A DNA stretch of 64,000 nucleotides from Rhodocyclales bacterium (GTDB lineage Bacteria > Pseudomonadota > Gammaproteobacteria > Burkholderiales > Rhodocyclaceae), in NCBI GenBank assembly GCA_028292485.1, contig JAQGMG010000002.1:62001-126000 (forward strand). The letters are read 5' to 3'. A model generated the notes under the pieces. It did not search any database and was not told where the DNA came from. It was given only the letters and a program-made list of their open reading frames with translations. Position 1 is the first letter of the stretch. Each line of letters starts with the position of its first letter. Made by a program: the position numbers and the translations under genes. Of the stretch, positions 47,634 to 56,629 are shown piece after piece.

Positions 47634-47763
47634 TTGCGCGGCAGAAAATCAGTGAAGAGGCACCAATCTTGCCTGTGGCGAGTGCTGCATTTCCATTGCC
47701 AAGTTCGCATGGCAGCGTCCACTTTTTCGCAACGCTCACCGCAAGCCGCACTCGGGGCCGCCC

Positions 47764-48669
47764 ATGTCTCTCCACTACCTGCGCATCTTCAGTTACATCG
47801 ACGCCATTGCCCGTAGCGGTTCCATCCGCAAGGCTGCGGAGTCGCTCTACATCACCGCATCCGCACTCGACCGCCGCCTGCAGGATCTCGAAGAAGACAT
47901 GGGCGCCGAGCTGTTCGAGCGCCACGCGCGCGGCATGCGCGCCACGGCGGCGGGCGAGTTGTTCCTGCAGCATGCGCGCGCGCAGCAGGCCGACTTTGAT
48001 CGTCTGCGCGGCGACATCGCCCAGCTCAAAGGCATGCATCGCGGCAAGGTCAGCATTGCAGCGAGCCAGGCGCTGGCCTTCTCGCTGTTCCCGCAAGTCA
48101 TTGCGCAGTTTCGCGCGAGCAATCCCGGCATCTCGTTCTCGGTGTTGATCTGCGATCACAACAGCGTGCTGCGTTCGCTGCGCGACTTCGAGGCCGATCT
48201 GGGCCTGGTCTACAACGTGCAGCCCTCGGCTGACGTGACGCCGCTGCTGGAAGTGGATCAGCGCCTCTGCGCCGTGATGGCGGCCGATCACCCGTTGGCG
48301 CAGGTGCCGAGCCTGCGCATGCGCGACTGCTTGCGCTATCCGCTGGCCTTGCCGGACGCCAGCCTCGGCGGGCGCGTACTGCTCGACGCTTTCTTCGCGC
48401 GCAGCTCGCTGGCGCCCAACGTGGTGCTGGAGTCGAACTCCTTCGAAATGCTGCGTAATTTCGTGCGTGGCACCGACACCATCTCGTTCCAGATCCAGGT
48501 CGGCGCTGCGCTGGGCCGCGAGCAGGACGGCGTGACGGCGCGCCTGATCGAGGACCGTGGCCTGGCGTCGCGGCCGCTGACGCTGGCGCAACTCAAGGGC
48601 CGCCACCTGCCACTGCCGGCGATGCGTTTCGCCACGGCGCTGCGCGAGGCGCTGGCGGCAGCGGGTTGA
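47764..48669 (+). CDS. LysR-family transcriptional regulator
   Basis: LRIFSYIDAIARSGSIRKAAESLYITASALDRRLQDLEEDMGAELFERHARGMRATAAGE; divergent from the ring-opening gene. Confidence 0.92.
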   Translation: MSLHYLRIFSYIDAIARSGSIRKAAESLYITASALDRRLQDLEEDMGAELFERHARGMRATAAGELFLQHARAQQADFDRLRGDIAQLKGMHRGKVSIAASQALAFSLFPQVIAQFRASNPGISFSVLICDHNSVLRSLRDFEADLGLVYNVQPSADVTPLLEVDQRLCAVMAADHPLAQVPSLRMRDCLRYPLALPDASLGGRVLLDAFFARSSLAPNVVLESNSFEMLRNFVRGTDTISFQIQVGAALGREQDGVTARLIEDRGLASRPLTLAQLKGRHLPLPAMRFATALREALAAAG

Positions 48670-48779
48670 GCGCACAGCGAGCAGGCGCGAGCACGGGCGC
48701 CTGAGTGTTGCGATTTTTGCAACGGGTGATTGAAAAACCAGCGGCAGACCGAATCACGCAGCCGCCTTAGTCTGAGGAC

Positions 48780-49622
48780 ATGCAAGCCATGAGCAACCCA
48801 CCTTCCAGTCAGACCAATGCGGCCACGAGCTTCGGCGAGGCGCATAACGCATGGACTTCGACCAGCGCGGATCGCGTCAGCCTGGTGCGCCAGATGCCGC
48901 CGCCGCGTGCGCTGCAGATTGCGGCGCAACCGGCGCAGCTCGAGATCGATATCGCACGCAGCGTGCTGATTGTCGTCGATATGCAAAATGACTTTTGCCA
49001 CGCTGCCGGCTGGTTCGGGCAGAAGGGCATCGACACCTCGGCGGCGCGCCGGCCGATTCCCGTTATTGCCGATCTGCTGCCTGCCTGGCGTGCGGCAGGC
49101 GGGCGCGTGCTGTGGCTCAACTGGGGCGTGCGCGCCGACCTCGCCAACCTGCCACCGACAATTCGCTACAAGGCCAAGGGTGGCCGCGCGGAGGGCATCG
49201 GCTACGGCGAGGCGTCGCCCGACGATCGCGGCCCGACACTGGTGCGCGGCAGCTGGGGCGCCGCGCGTATCGACGAGCTGCAAGCTGCGCCGGACGACCT
49301 GCACGTCGACAAGCATCGGCTCTCTGGTTTCTGGGACAGCGAGCTCGACGGCGTGCTGCGCAACCTCGGCATGACGACGCTGCTGTTCGCCGGCATCAAC
49401 ACTGACCGTTGCGTGTTCTCCACCTTGCAGGACGCCGGCTTTCTCGGCTACGACTGCGTGTTGATCGGCGATGCATGTGCCACCTCGTCGCCGGAGTACG
49501 TCACGCAAGCGATCCATTTTCTCGTGCTCAAGCTGCACGGCTTCATCACCGACAGCGCGGCGTTGCATACCGGGCTGCAATCCTTGTCCGCACCGCTTTC
49601 ATCAGTCTCATCACCTCCCTGA
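48780..49622 (+). CDS. Isochorismatase-like cysteine hydrolase (RutB-like family)
   Basis: SVLIVVDMQNDFCHAAGWFGQKGIDTSAARRPI, DKHRLSGFWDSELDGVLRNLGMTTLLFAGINTDRCVFSTLQDA. Confidence 0.85.
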   Translation: MQAMSNPPSSQTNAATSFGEAHNAWTSTSADRVSLVRQMPPPRALQIAAQPAQLEIDIARSVLIVVDMQNDFCHAAGWFGQKGIDTSAARRPIPVIADLLPAWRAAGGRVLWLNWGVRADLANLPPTIRYKAKGGRAEGIGYGEASPDDRGPTLVRGSWGAARIDELQAAPDDLHVDKHRLSGFWDSELDGVLRNLGMTTLLFAGINTDRCVFSTLQDAGFLGYDCVLIGDACATSSPEYVTQAIHFLVLKLHGFITDSAALHTGLQSLSAPLSSVSSPP

Positions 49623-49632
49623 AGGAATAATC

Positions 49633-50664
49633 ATGAAACTCGCCAGAACCTGCACGGCGCTGCTGTTCGCGCTCATCGCATCCACTGCTGTGCTGCCCGG
49701 CATCGCCAGCGCGCAGACGAAGATCAAGATGACATTGAACTGGAAGTTCGAGGGCCCACAGGCCTGGTTTTTCCTCGCGCAGGAGAAGGGCTATTTCAAG
49801 GCCGAGGGTCTGGACGTGGAGATCGATCAGGGTGAAGGTTCGGCAGCGCCGATTCCGAAACTGGCCAACGGTGCATACGACGCAGGCTTCGGCGATCTGA
49901 ATGCACTCATCGATATGAGCGCCAAGTTTCCGGCGACCGCACCGGTGGCCGTGTACATGATCTACAACGTAACGCCCTTCGTCGTGGCGGTGAAGAAAGA
50001 CAGCCCGATCAAAACGCTCAAGGATCTTGAAGGCCGCACCGTCGGCGCGCCGGCAGGCGATGGTTCGCTCAAGCTGTTTCCGCTGGTGGCGAAGAACGCC
50101 AAAGTGGATGTGAGCAAGGTCAACATCACCAATATGGCCCCCAACCTGCGCGAGCCGATGCTGATGCGTGGTCAGGTCGATGCCGTGTTCGGCTACACGC
50201 TGACGATCAAGTTCAGCGCCAAGGCTATCGGCATGGACCCGGACAAGGATCTGCGCTTCATCAACTACTCGGACAACGGCGTCGACTCCTATTCCAATGC
50301 GGTGCTCTTTTCACAGAAATTCGTCAAGGAGAACCCCAAGGCCGTCGCCGGTTTTCTGCGCGCGCTCAATCGCGCCATCAACGAGGTCGTCGCCAATCCT
50401 GAGGCAGGGATCGAATACGTCATGAAGCGTGAGCCCCTGCTCAAACGTGACGTGGAGAAGGAAAAACTCATCGCCACCTACAAGGAGCAGATGGACGCAC
50501 CCGAGATTGCCAAGATCGGCCTCGGTGACGTGGATGACGAACGCCTGAAACGCAACATCGCGTTGGTGGTCGATGCGCAGCAACTGACACGTACGCCTGC
50601 TCCGCTGGAGATCTTCGATCGCCGCTTCCTGCCGCCGCGTAGCGAGCGTGCTTCGAAACTCTGA
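49633..50664 (+). CDS. NMT1/THI5-type substrate-binding protein (paralog of 45457-46488)
   Basis: KIKMTLNWKFEGPQAWFFLAQEKGYFKAEGLDVEIDQGEGSAAPIPKLANG; shared C-terminus RRFLPPRSER. Confidence 0.88.
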   Translation: MKLARTCTALLFALIASTAVLPGIASAQTKIKMTLNWKFEGPQAWFFLAQEKGYFKAEGLDVEIDQGEGSAAPIPKLANGAYDAGFGDLNALIDMSAKFPATAPVAVYMIYNVTPFVVAVKKDSPIKTLKDLEGRTVGAPAGDGSLKLFPLVAKNAKVDVSKVNITNMAPNLREPMLMRGQVDAVFGYTLTIKFSAKAIGMDPDKDLRFINYSDNGVDSYSNAVLFSQKFVKENPKAVAGFLRALNRAINEVVANPEAGIEYVMKREPLLKRDVEKEKLIATYKEQMDAPEIAKIGLGDVDDERLKRNIALVVDAQQLTRTPAPLEIFDRRFLPPRSERASKL

Positions 50665-50708
50665 TTGTGTTGTGGCATTCAAATTTCATTGAATGGCGTA
50701 CCAGATTG

Positions 50709-50857
50709 CCGTTCGCCCTGAGCGTAACGAAGTGAAGTCGAAGGGAAGCTTCGGTCACGGAAGGACATGAATTTCATGTTTGAAAGTGTTGCGCCCTGCT
50801 TCGACCCTTCGACAAGCTCAGGACAGGCTTCGCGTTGCTACGCTCAGCACGAACGGG
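50709..50857. repeat. CCGTTCGCCCTGAGCG..CTCAGCACGAACGGG repeat
   Basis: Same family as 28512 and 45332. Confidence 0.7.
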
Positions 50858-50893
50858 CATTAACAGTGGTCACATGTGTATCAAGGAACCAGG

Positions 50894-51685
50894 ATGAATC
50901 TCGATCTGAAAAACAAGGTTGTCGTGATCACAGGCCCCGCCAAGGGCATGGGGCAAGCGATCAGCCTGGCATTTGCCGACGAAGGCGCGAAGCTGGTGCT
51001 CGCAGGGCGCGATCTGGCAGCCATCGAGCCGGTTGCTGCCGAGGTGCGGGCGCGTGGCGCAGATGCCATCGTCGTAGCCTGCGATGTGACACGCGGCAGC
51101 GAGGCGGAGGCTTTGGCGCGTCATGCCATGGAGGCCTTCGGCAGCATCGATGTGTTGGTGAACGTCGCTGGCGGCTCAGGCCCCATCGGCAAGCCGGGCT
51201 GGGAAACCACGCAGGAAGAGTTCGAGCAGATCGTGCAGCTCAATATGACAGGCTGCTTCAACACCATGCACGCCGTGCTGCCGACCATGATCGCGCAGCA
51301 GCGCGGCAAGGTCGTGAATGTCGGCGGCACCTTCGGCATGCGCGGCCGTGCCGGGCGTATGGCGTACTCCGCATCGAAGTGGGGTTTGCGTGGCATCACC
51401 AAGAGCTTCGCGCTCGAAGCGGGGCCGCATGGCATCAATGTCAATTGCGTGGCGCCAGGCATGGTCGACGGCCCGCGTTTTCGCGACAAGGTGTGTGCCG
51501 ATATGGCGCACCGTTTGAACATCAGCGTCGAAGAGGCGGCCGAACGTCATGCCGAGGATTACGCGCTGCGGCGTGTCTCGACCGATGCCGATGTGGCCAA
51601 CGCCTGCCTGTTCCTCGCCAGCGATGTATCGCGGCAGATAACGGGTGTCGATCTGCCGGTCGATGGTGGCTGGGCAATGCTATGA
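50894..51685 (+). CDS. SDR-family oxidoreductase
   Basis: KVVVITGPAKGMGQAISLAFADEGAKLVLAGRD, YSASKWGLRGITKSFALE, PVDGGWAML. Confidence 0.9.
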   Translation: MNLDLKNKVVVITGPAKGMGQAISLAFADEGAKLVLAGRDLAAIEPVAAEVRARGADAIVVACDVTRGSEAEALARHAMEAFGSIDVLVNVAGGSGPIGKPGWETTQEEFEQIVQLNMTGCFNTMHAVLPTMIAQQRGKVVNVGGTFGMRGRAGRMAYSASKWGLRGITKSFALEAGPHGINVNCVAPGMVDGPRFRDKVCADMAHRLNISVEEAAERHAEDYALRRVSTDADVANACLFLASDVSRQITGVDLPVDGGWAML

Positions 51686-51878
51686 GCATTAATAGAGCCG
51701 CCCCGTCTAAAGCCGCGCCCGGCTCTTCCCTCGATACACCCGCTGCGCGGGCACTCGGGATGAACGGTCTGGTGTTGATTGGACGGTGCCCCCCAGAACC
51801 GTTCGTGCCGAGTGGCGCGAAGCGCTGTATCGAGGTTGGCGGCAATCGACACTTTCATCAATTACACAGAGATAAATA

Positions 51879-53348
51879 ATGTCCACAGTTGATATGGTCA
51901 TTCGTGGCGGCAAGGTGGTTTCACCGGATCGCATCATCGACGCTTCGGTCGCCATTGACGGCGGCAAGATCGTCGCCGTCGGTCACGACGACGTCATGCC
52001 CACAGGACGCGAGGAATTTCGCGCCGATGGTCTCTATCTCTTGCCCGGCGCCATCGACAGCCACGTGCATTTTCGCGACCCCGGCTACGCGCACAAGGAA
52101 ACCTGGAAGACGGGTTCGGCAGCCGCCGCATGTGGCGGCGTCACGACGGTCTTCGACATGCCCAATACCAAACCAGCGACGGGCACGGTCGAGGCCTTGC
52201 AGATGAAGTTGCGTGCGGCTGAGGCCTCCTATGTTGACTTCGGCATTCATGCGCTGCTCGGCGACGATACGGTCGATCGTCTCGAAGAACTGCTGGAGCA
52301 CGGCGCAACGAGTTTCAAGGCCTTCGTCGGCAACACCTTCGGCAATCTTCCCGCGCCGAGCGATGGTGCCTTGCTCGAAGCGTTCGAGATTCTTGCGCCG
52401 CTCGGCATACGCACCGTCGTGCATGCCGAGAACTCATCCATCATGGCGCGCCGTCAGCAACGCATGATTGCGGCGGGCCGCATCGACGCACAGGCACATC
52501 TTGCCGCGCGTCCCGAAGTCTGTGAGATCGAAGCGGTGAGCCGCATCATCCACTTCAGTGAATGGACCGGTGCGCGTGTGCACATCGCTCACAAGAGTTC
52601 GGCCGATGCGCTGTGGCTGGTGCGCGAAGCCAAGGCGCGCGGTGTCGACATCACGGTGGAAACCTGTCCGCAGTATCTGCTGCTCAATACCGACGACGTG
52701 CTGCGTCTCGGCGGCGTGTTGCGCCTCAACCCGCCGATTCGCGATCCGCGTCACAACCAGCCGTTGTGGGATGCGTTACTCGACGGCACGGTTGACATGA
52801 TTGCCACCGATCATGCACCGCACAGCATCGACGAAAAAACCAAGGCCAATATATGGGAGTGCGACTGCGGCTTTCCTGGCGTGGAAACCCAAATGGCATT
52901 GATGCTCAGCGAGGTGAACAAGGGTCGTGCCACGCTGATGGACTACGTGCGCTGGAGCGCGGTAGCGCCGGCCAAGGCGTGGGGTCTGTATGGCACCAAG
53001 GGCGTGATTGCACCGGATGCGCATGCCGACATCGCCATCATCGACATGAACAAGGCCGGTGTGCTGTCGCACGGCAAGCTGCAATCCATCAGCAAGATCT
53101 CGCCGTGGAACGGCCGCCCGGTGAAGGGTTATCCGATGCACACGCTGGTGCGTGGCCGCTTCGTGATGCGTGACGGCAAGCTGGTCGAGGAAGCTTGTGG
53201 CTGGGGCAAGTCCGTGAAAGGCATCCAGCGCATGCCGACTCCTGTGCCACGCAATCAGCATACGGCGACGAAGAACATTCTCGAAGCGCCGGCGGGGGCA
53301 CCGCAGGACGCGTTGCCGCAGGTTGATGCAGTCACGCCTGCTCATTAG
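51879..53348 (+). CDS. Dihydroorotase/allantoinase/hydantoinase-like cyclic amidohydrolase
   Basis: LLPGAIDSHVHFRDPGYAHKETWKTGSAAAACGGVTTVFDMPNT, TSFKAFVG, HIAHKSSA, IATDHAPHSIDEK. Confidence 0.85.
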   Translation: MSTVDMVIRGGKVVSPDRIIDASVAIDGGKIVAVGHDDVMPTGREEFRADGLYLLPGAIDSHVHFRDPGYAHKETWKTGSAAAACGGVTTVFDMPNTKPATGTVEALQMKLRAAEASYVDFGIHALLGDDTVDRLEELLEHGATSFKAFVGNTFGNLPAPSDGALLEAFEILAPLGIRTVVHAENSSIMARRQQRMIAAGRIDAQAHLAARPEVCEIEAVSRIIHFSEWTGARVHIAHKSSADALWLVREAKARGVDITVETCPQYLLLNTDDVLRLGGVLRLNPPIRDPRHNQPLWDALLDGTVDMIATDHAPHSIDEKTKANIWECDCGFPGVETQMALMLSEVNKGRATLMDYVRWSAVAPAKAWGLYGTKGVIAPDAHADIAIIDMNKAGVLSHGKLQSISKISPWNGRPVKGYPMHTLVRGRFVMRDGKLVEEACGWGKSVKGIQRMPTPVPRNQHTATKNILEAPAGAPQDALPQVDAVTPAH

Positions 53349-53390
53349 TGATGTGGTTTCAAAGTTGTGGGCACCAAGCCCCAGATATCG

Positions 53391-53544
53391 TCATTCCCGC
53401 CATCTTTACGATCAGCGAAGCTGCATGACGCTCCCCTCGCCCGCTTGCGGGAGAGGGGTTGGGGGAGAGGGCTGCGGGAATCCACTACGGGGCACAAGGC
53501 GAGTTCATTGCGTAGAAGTGGATTCCCGCTTTCGCGGGAATGAC
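53391..53544. repeat. dRS3-like pair with left arm split by a CCCTCTCC-type element
   Basis: CGTCATTCCCGC | 53401-53473 insert | GCGGGAATCCAC..GTGGATTCCCGCTTTCGCGGGAATGACG. Confidence 0.75.
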
Positions 53545-53614
53545 GGGATAAGGTGGTTCGACTATTTAAACCACGCTAGTGCTGTAAATGGAACATAACG
53601 CCAGGGGGTATCCC

Positions 53615-54490
53615 ATGAATGAATCCTTCATAGATCTTGCCGACGTCACGGTGCGCTTCGGCGGTGCAGATAACCCGCAGGCAACACTTGCGCTCGATCG
53701 CACCAACCTGCGTATTGCCCAGGGGGATTTCGTCGCGCTGGTCGGGCCGAGCGGTTGCGGCAAGTCGACGATTCTAAAACTCGTTGGCGGCCTGCTTTCG
53801 CCAAGCTCTGGTGGCGTCATCGTCAACAGCCGCGAAGTGGGTGGACCGGCGCGCCCGCGCATCGGTCTGGCGTTCCAGAACCCGACCATGCTGCCGTGGC
53901 TGACGATTCGCGACAACATCATGATGCCGCTGAAGATCGTCGAGCCATTCCGTCAGCATTACCGCGCAAAGAAGAAGGGCGAATACGCGGCGCGTGCCGA
54001 TGCGCTGCTGGCGCAAGTCGGCCTCTCCGGTCTGGGCGACAAGCGCCCCTGGCAACTCTCCGGCGGCATGCTGCAACGCGCCTCGCTGTGTCGCGCGTTG
54101 ATTCACGAGCCGCAACTGCTGCTGCTCGATGAGCCCTTTGGCGCGCTTGATCAATTCACGCGCGAGGAGTTATGGGCAATCTTGCAGACCCTGTGGCTCG
54201 AACAGAAGCCGACCGTGTTGCTGGTGACGCACGATCTGCGTGAAGCGGCGTACCTTGCCAACCGCATCTGTGTGATGAGCGCGCGGCCGGGCAGAATTCT
54301 GGAAGAGCGTCATGTCGATTTCGCCCGCCCGCGCAGCATCGAACTGAGCTACGCGCCGGAATGTGCGGAACTCGTGCAGGCGCTGCGCATGCGCATCGCC
54401 GAAGCGCGCAGCGACATGGCGTCAGGTGCCGTGCCCACGCTGCCGGTGAAGCCGGTGCCATCCATAGATATCGTCAAGGAGGCCGCATGA
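53615..54490 (+). CDS. ABC transporter ATP-binding protein (SsuB/TauB-like)
   Basis: LVGPSGCGKSTILKLVGGLL, LSGGMLQRASLCRALIHEPQLLLLDEPFGALDQFTREEL. Confidence 0.9.
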   Translation: MNESFIDLADVTVRFGGADNPQATLALDRTNLRIAQGDFVALVGPSGCGKSTILKLVGGLLSPSSGGVIVNSREVGGPARPRIGLAFQNPTMLPWLTIRDNIMMPLKIVEPFRQHYRAKKKGEYAARADALLAQVGLSGLGDKRPWQLSGGMLQRASLCRALIHEPQLLLLDEPFGALDQFTREELWAILQTLWLEQKPTVLLVTHDLREAAYLANRICVMSARPGRILEERHVDFARPRSIELSYAPECAELVQALRMRIAEARSDMASGAVPTLPVKPVPSIDIVKEAA

Positions 54491-55272
54491 AACTCGCGCT
54501 CACCACCCGTCAGCGTCAGCGCATGCTGTCGGCATTCGCCATCGTGGCGATGTTCGTCATCTGGGAGCTGATCTGCGTCGCGTTCAATATATCGGGTCTG
54601 GTGCTGCCGAGGCCGAGCGCGGTGTTTGCCGTGTTGTTCGAGAAAATGCCGCTGCTGTGGCCGCATGCCGTGCAGACGCTCTACACGACCGTGACCGGCT
54701 TCGCGCTCGGCGTGCTGGCGGGCATCCTCATCGGCCTGGTGATCGGCTCCAGCCGCTTCGCCTACGACGTGGCCTATCCGCTGCTCGTCGGGTTTTCGAG
54801 CATTCCGAAAGTCGCCGTGGTGCCGATCTTCGTCGTATGGTTCGGCGCAGGCACCGTGCCGGCCGTGCTGACCTCGATGGTGATCTGCATGTTCCCGGTG
54901 GTGGTGAACGTCGCCACCGGCCTTGCGCATACCGAGCCCGAGTTGCAGGACGTGCTCAAGGTGCTTGGCGCGCGCAAGCTCGATGTGTTGTGGAACGTTG
55001 GCCTGCCACGCGCCTTGCCCTACCTGTTCGCTTCGCTGAAAATCGCCATCACGCTGGCTTTCGTCGGTACCGTGTTGTCGGAGACGGTTGCGGCGAACAA
55101 GGGCATCGGCAATGTCATGATGATTGCCAGCGGCAATTTCGATGTGCCGCTGGTCTTTGCCGGATTGTTCATCCTCGCCGCGATGGGTGTGGCGCTGTAC
55201 GTGGTGTCGTCGATGATCGAACAGCGCGTCACGGGCTGGGCGACGCGCGGCAATGAAGTGGTGATTACCTGA
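54487..55272 (+). CDS. ABC transporter permease (SsuC/TauC-like)
   Basis: ATGA overlap with ATPase; LYTTVTGFALGVLAGILIGLVIGSS, KLDVLWNVGLPRALPYLFASLKIAITLAFVGTVLSETVA. Confidence 0.88.
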   Translation: MKLALTTRQRQRMLSAFAIVAMFVIWELICVAFNISGLVLPRPSAVFAVLFEKMPLLWPHAVQTLYTTVTGFALGVLAGILIGLVIGSSRFAYDVAYPLLVGFSSIPKVAVVPIFVVWFGAGTVPAVLTSMVICMFPVVVNVATGLAHTEPELQDVLKVLGARKLDVLWNVGLPRALPYLFASLKIAITLAFVGTVLSETVAANKGIGNVMMIASGNFDVPLVFAGLFILAAMGVALYVVSSMIEQRVTGWATRGNEVVIT

Positions 55273-55281
55273 TTGGATGTC

Positions 55282-55893
55282 ATGAGTACTAACGAGATTG
55301 AAAGCAAGCTGAAAAGCGTCGCCGTGTTCTGCGGTTCCAACTTCGGCATCTCCGACGCCTATGCCGAAGGAGCACGTGCGCTCGGTCAGGCGCTGGCCGA
55401 ACGCGGTATTACATTGGTATACGGCGGCACGCACAAAGGCCTGATGGGTGTCGTTGCCGATGCGGTGCTGCAAGCAGGCGGCAAGGCGCACGGCGTCATC
55501 AGCCAGCGTCTGTTCGAGCGCGGTCATCTGCACGCGTCGCTGACGCAGCACGAAATCACGCCGGACATGAAGAGCCGCAAATCGCGCATGGCCGATCTGG
55601 CCGACGCCTTCATCGCGTTGCCGGGCGGGCTGGGCACTTTCGAAGAACTATTCGAGGCGGCCACGCTCACGCAGCTTGGCGATCACATCAAGGCATGCGG
55701 CGCGCTGAACATACGCGGCTTCTTCGACCCGATGCGCGCGATGCTGCAACACGCCGCGCAGGAGGAGTTCCTCAAGCAGGAGCATTGCGACATGGTGATG
55801 ATAGAAGCCGATCCTGCCGTGCTGCTCGACAAGCTCGCGGCGTGGCGCATGCCGAGCGTGGAGAAGTGGTTCGCGCCGCGTGCTGCTGGCTAA
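55282..55893 (+). CDS. LOG-family protein (cytokinin riboside 5'-monophosphate phosphoribohydrolase-like)
   Basis: VAVFCGSNFG, LVYGGTHKGLMGVVADAVLQAGG, SRKSRMADLADAFIALPGGLGTFEELFEAATLTQLG. Confidence 0.88.
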   Translation: MSTNEIESKLKSVAVFCGSNFGISDAYAEGARALGQALAERGITLVYGGTHKGLMGVVADAVLQAGGKAHGVISQRLFERGHLHASLTQHEITPDMKSRKSRMADLADAFIALPGGLGTFEELFEAATLTQLGDHIKACGALNIRGFFDPMRAMLQHAAQEEFLKQEHCDMVMIEADPAVLLDKLAAWRMPSVEKWFAPRAAG

Positions 55894-56009
55894 TAACAGC
55901 CGCGCCAAGTCTTTTGCTCGTCATTCCCGCTTTCGCGGGAATGACGGCATGTCTAGCGCGGAATCATCGGTTCTGAAATTTATTCGTCATTTAACCAAGA
56001 GCAGAAATC

Positions 56010-56420
56010 ATGGCACGCATACTCATTACCGCAGGTGGCCTCAGGTTCGTCGCCGAAACACATGCCGACGCACCGCTTACCGTGGCTGCATTCAGCAAGC
56101 TGCTGCCGTACCGTCAGAAGCTCATCCATGTGCGCTGGAGCGGCGAAGGCTGCTGGATTCCCATGGGCGACTTCAAGCTCGGTGTGGATTTCGAGAATCA
56201 CACCAGCCATCCATCCGTGGGCGATGTGCTGTTCTATCCTGGTCCCTACAGCGAGACCGAAATCATCATGGCATATGGCGCCTGCTCGTTCTCCAGCAAG
56301 CTGGGTCAACTTGCTGCCAACCATTTCCTGACCATCGTGGAAGGCCGCGAGAACCTGCGCACCCTGGGCATGAAGTGCCTGTGGGAAGGTGCGCAGGATA
56401 TTTCGTTTGAGGCGATGTAA
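56010..56420 (+). CDS. DUF3830-like (cyclophilin-like) protein
   Basis: ARILITAGGLRFVAETHADAPLTVAAFSKLLPYRQKLIHVRWSGEGCWIPMGDFKLG..ENHTSHPSVGDVLFYPG. Confidence 0.75.
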   Translation: MARILITAGGLRFVAETHADAPLTVAAFSKLLPYRQKLIHVRWSGEGCWIPMGDFKLGVDFENHTSHPSVGDVLFYPGPYSETEIIMAYGACSFSSKLGQLAANHFLTIVEGRENLRTLGMKCLWEGAQDISFEAM

Positions 56421-56461
56421 CACCTCAAGCCTTCATGCGGGCGAAGGCCGGGATCAGAAGC

Positions 56462-56591
56462 GTAGGTCGGAAAAGCGAAGCGCCTTCCGACGTTTGTGTT
56501 TTTTACGCGCCCGCACATGAAATTTCATTGGGATCGCCGCTGTTGATCGATCTCAACTGATGTCGGAAGGCGCTTTGCTTTTCCGACCTAC
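56462..56591. repeat. GTAGGTCGGA REP inverted pair
   Basis: GTAGGTCGGAAAAGCGAAGCGCCTTCCGACG..TGTCGGAAGGCGCTTTGCTTTTCCGACCTAC. Confidence 0.85.
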
Positions 56592-56629
56592 AACTGCAAC
56601 GGCTCCACTGAACCCAGCGCATCAAGTTG

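Noticed and set aside
47302-48675. 457-aa minus-strand ORF spanning the LysR gene and part of the ring-opening gene
   Set aside because: Starts antisense to LysR and ends in an alternative frame of the amidohydrolase; low-complexity Arg/Gln/Ala composition.
48336-49580. 414-aa minus-strand ORF opposite the cysteine hydrolase
   Set aside because: Antisense shadow; the plus-strand hydrolase has full catalytic motifs.
50767-51879. 370-aa plus-strand ORF overlapping the SDR
   Set aside because: Out-of-frame translation of the SDR (Arg/Gly/His-rich); SDR frame at 50894-51685 is clearly the real one.
54349-55551. 400-aa His/Gln-rich minus-strand ORF opposite ABC permease and LOG genes
   Set aside because: Antisense composition; crosses two supported genes.
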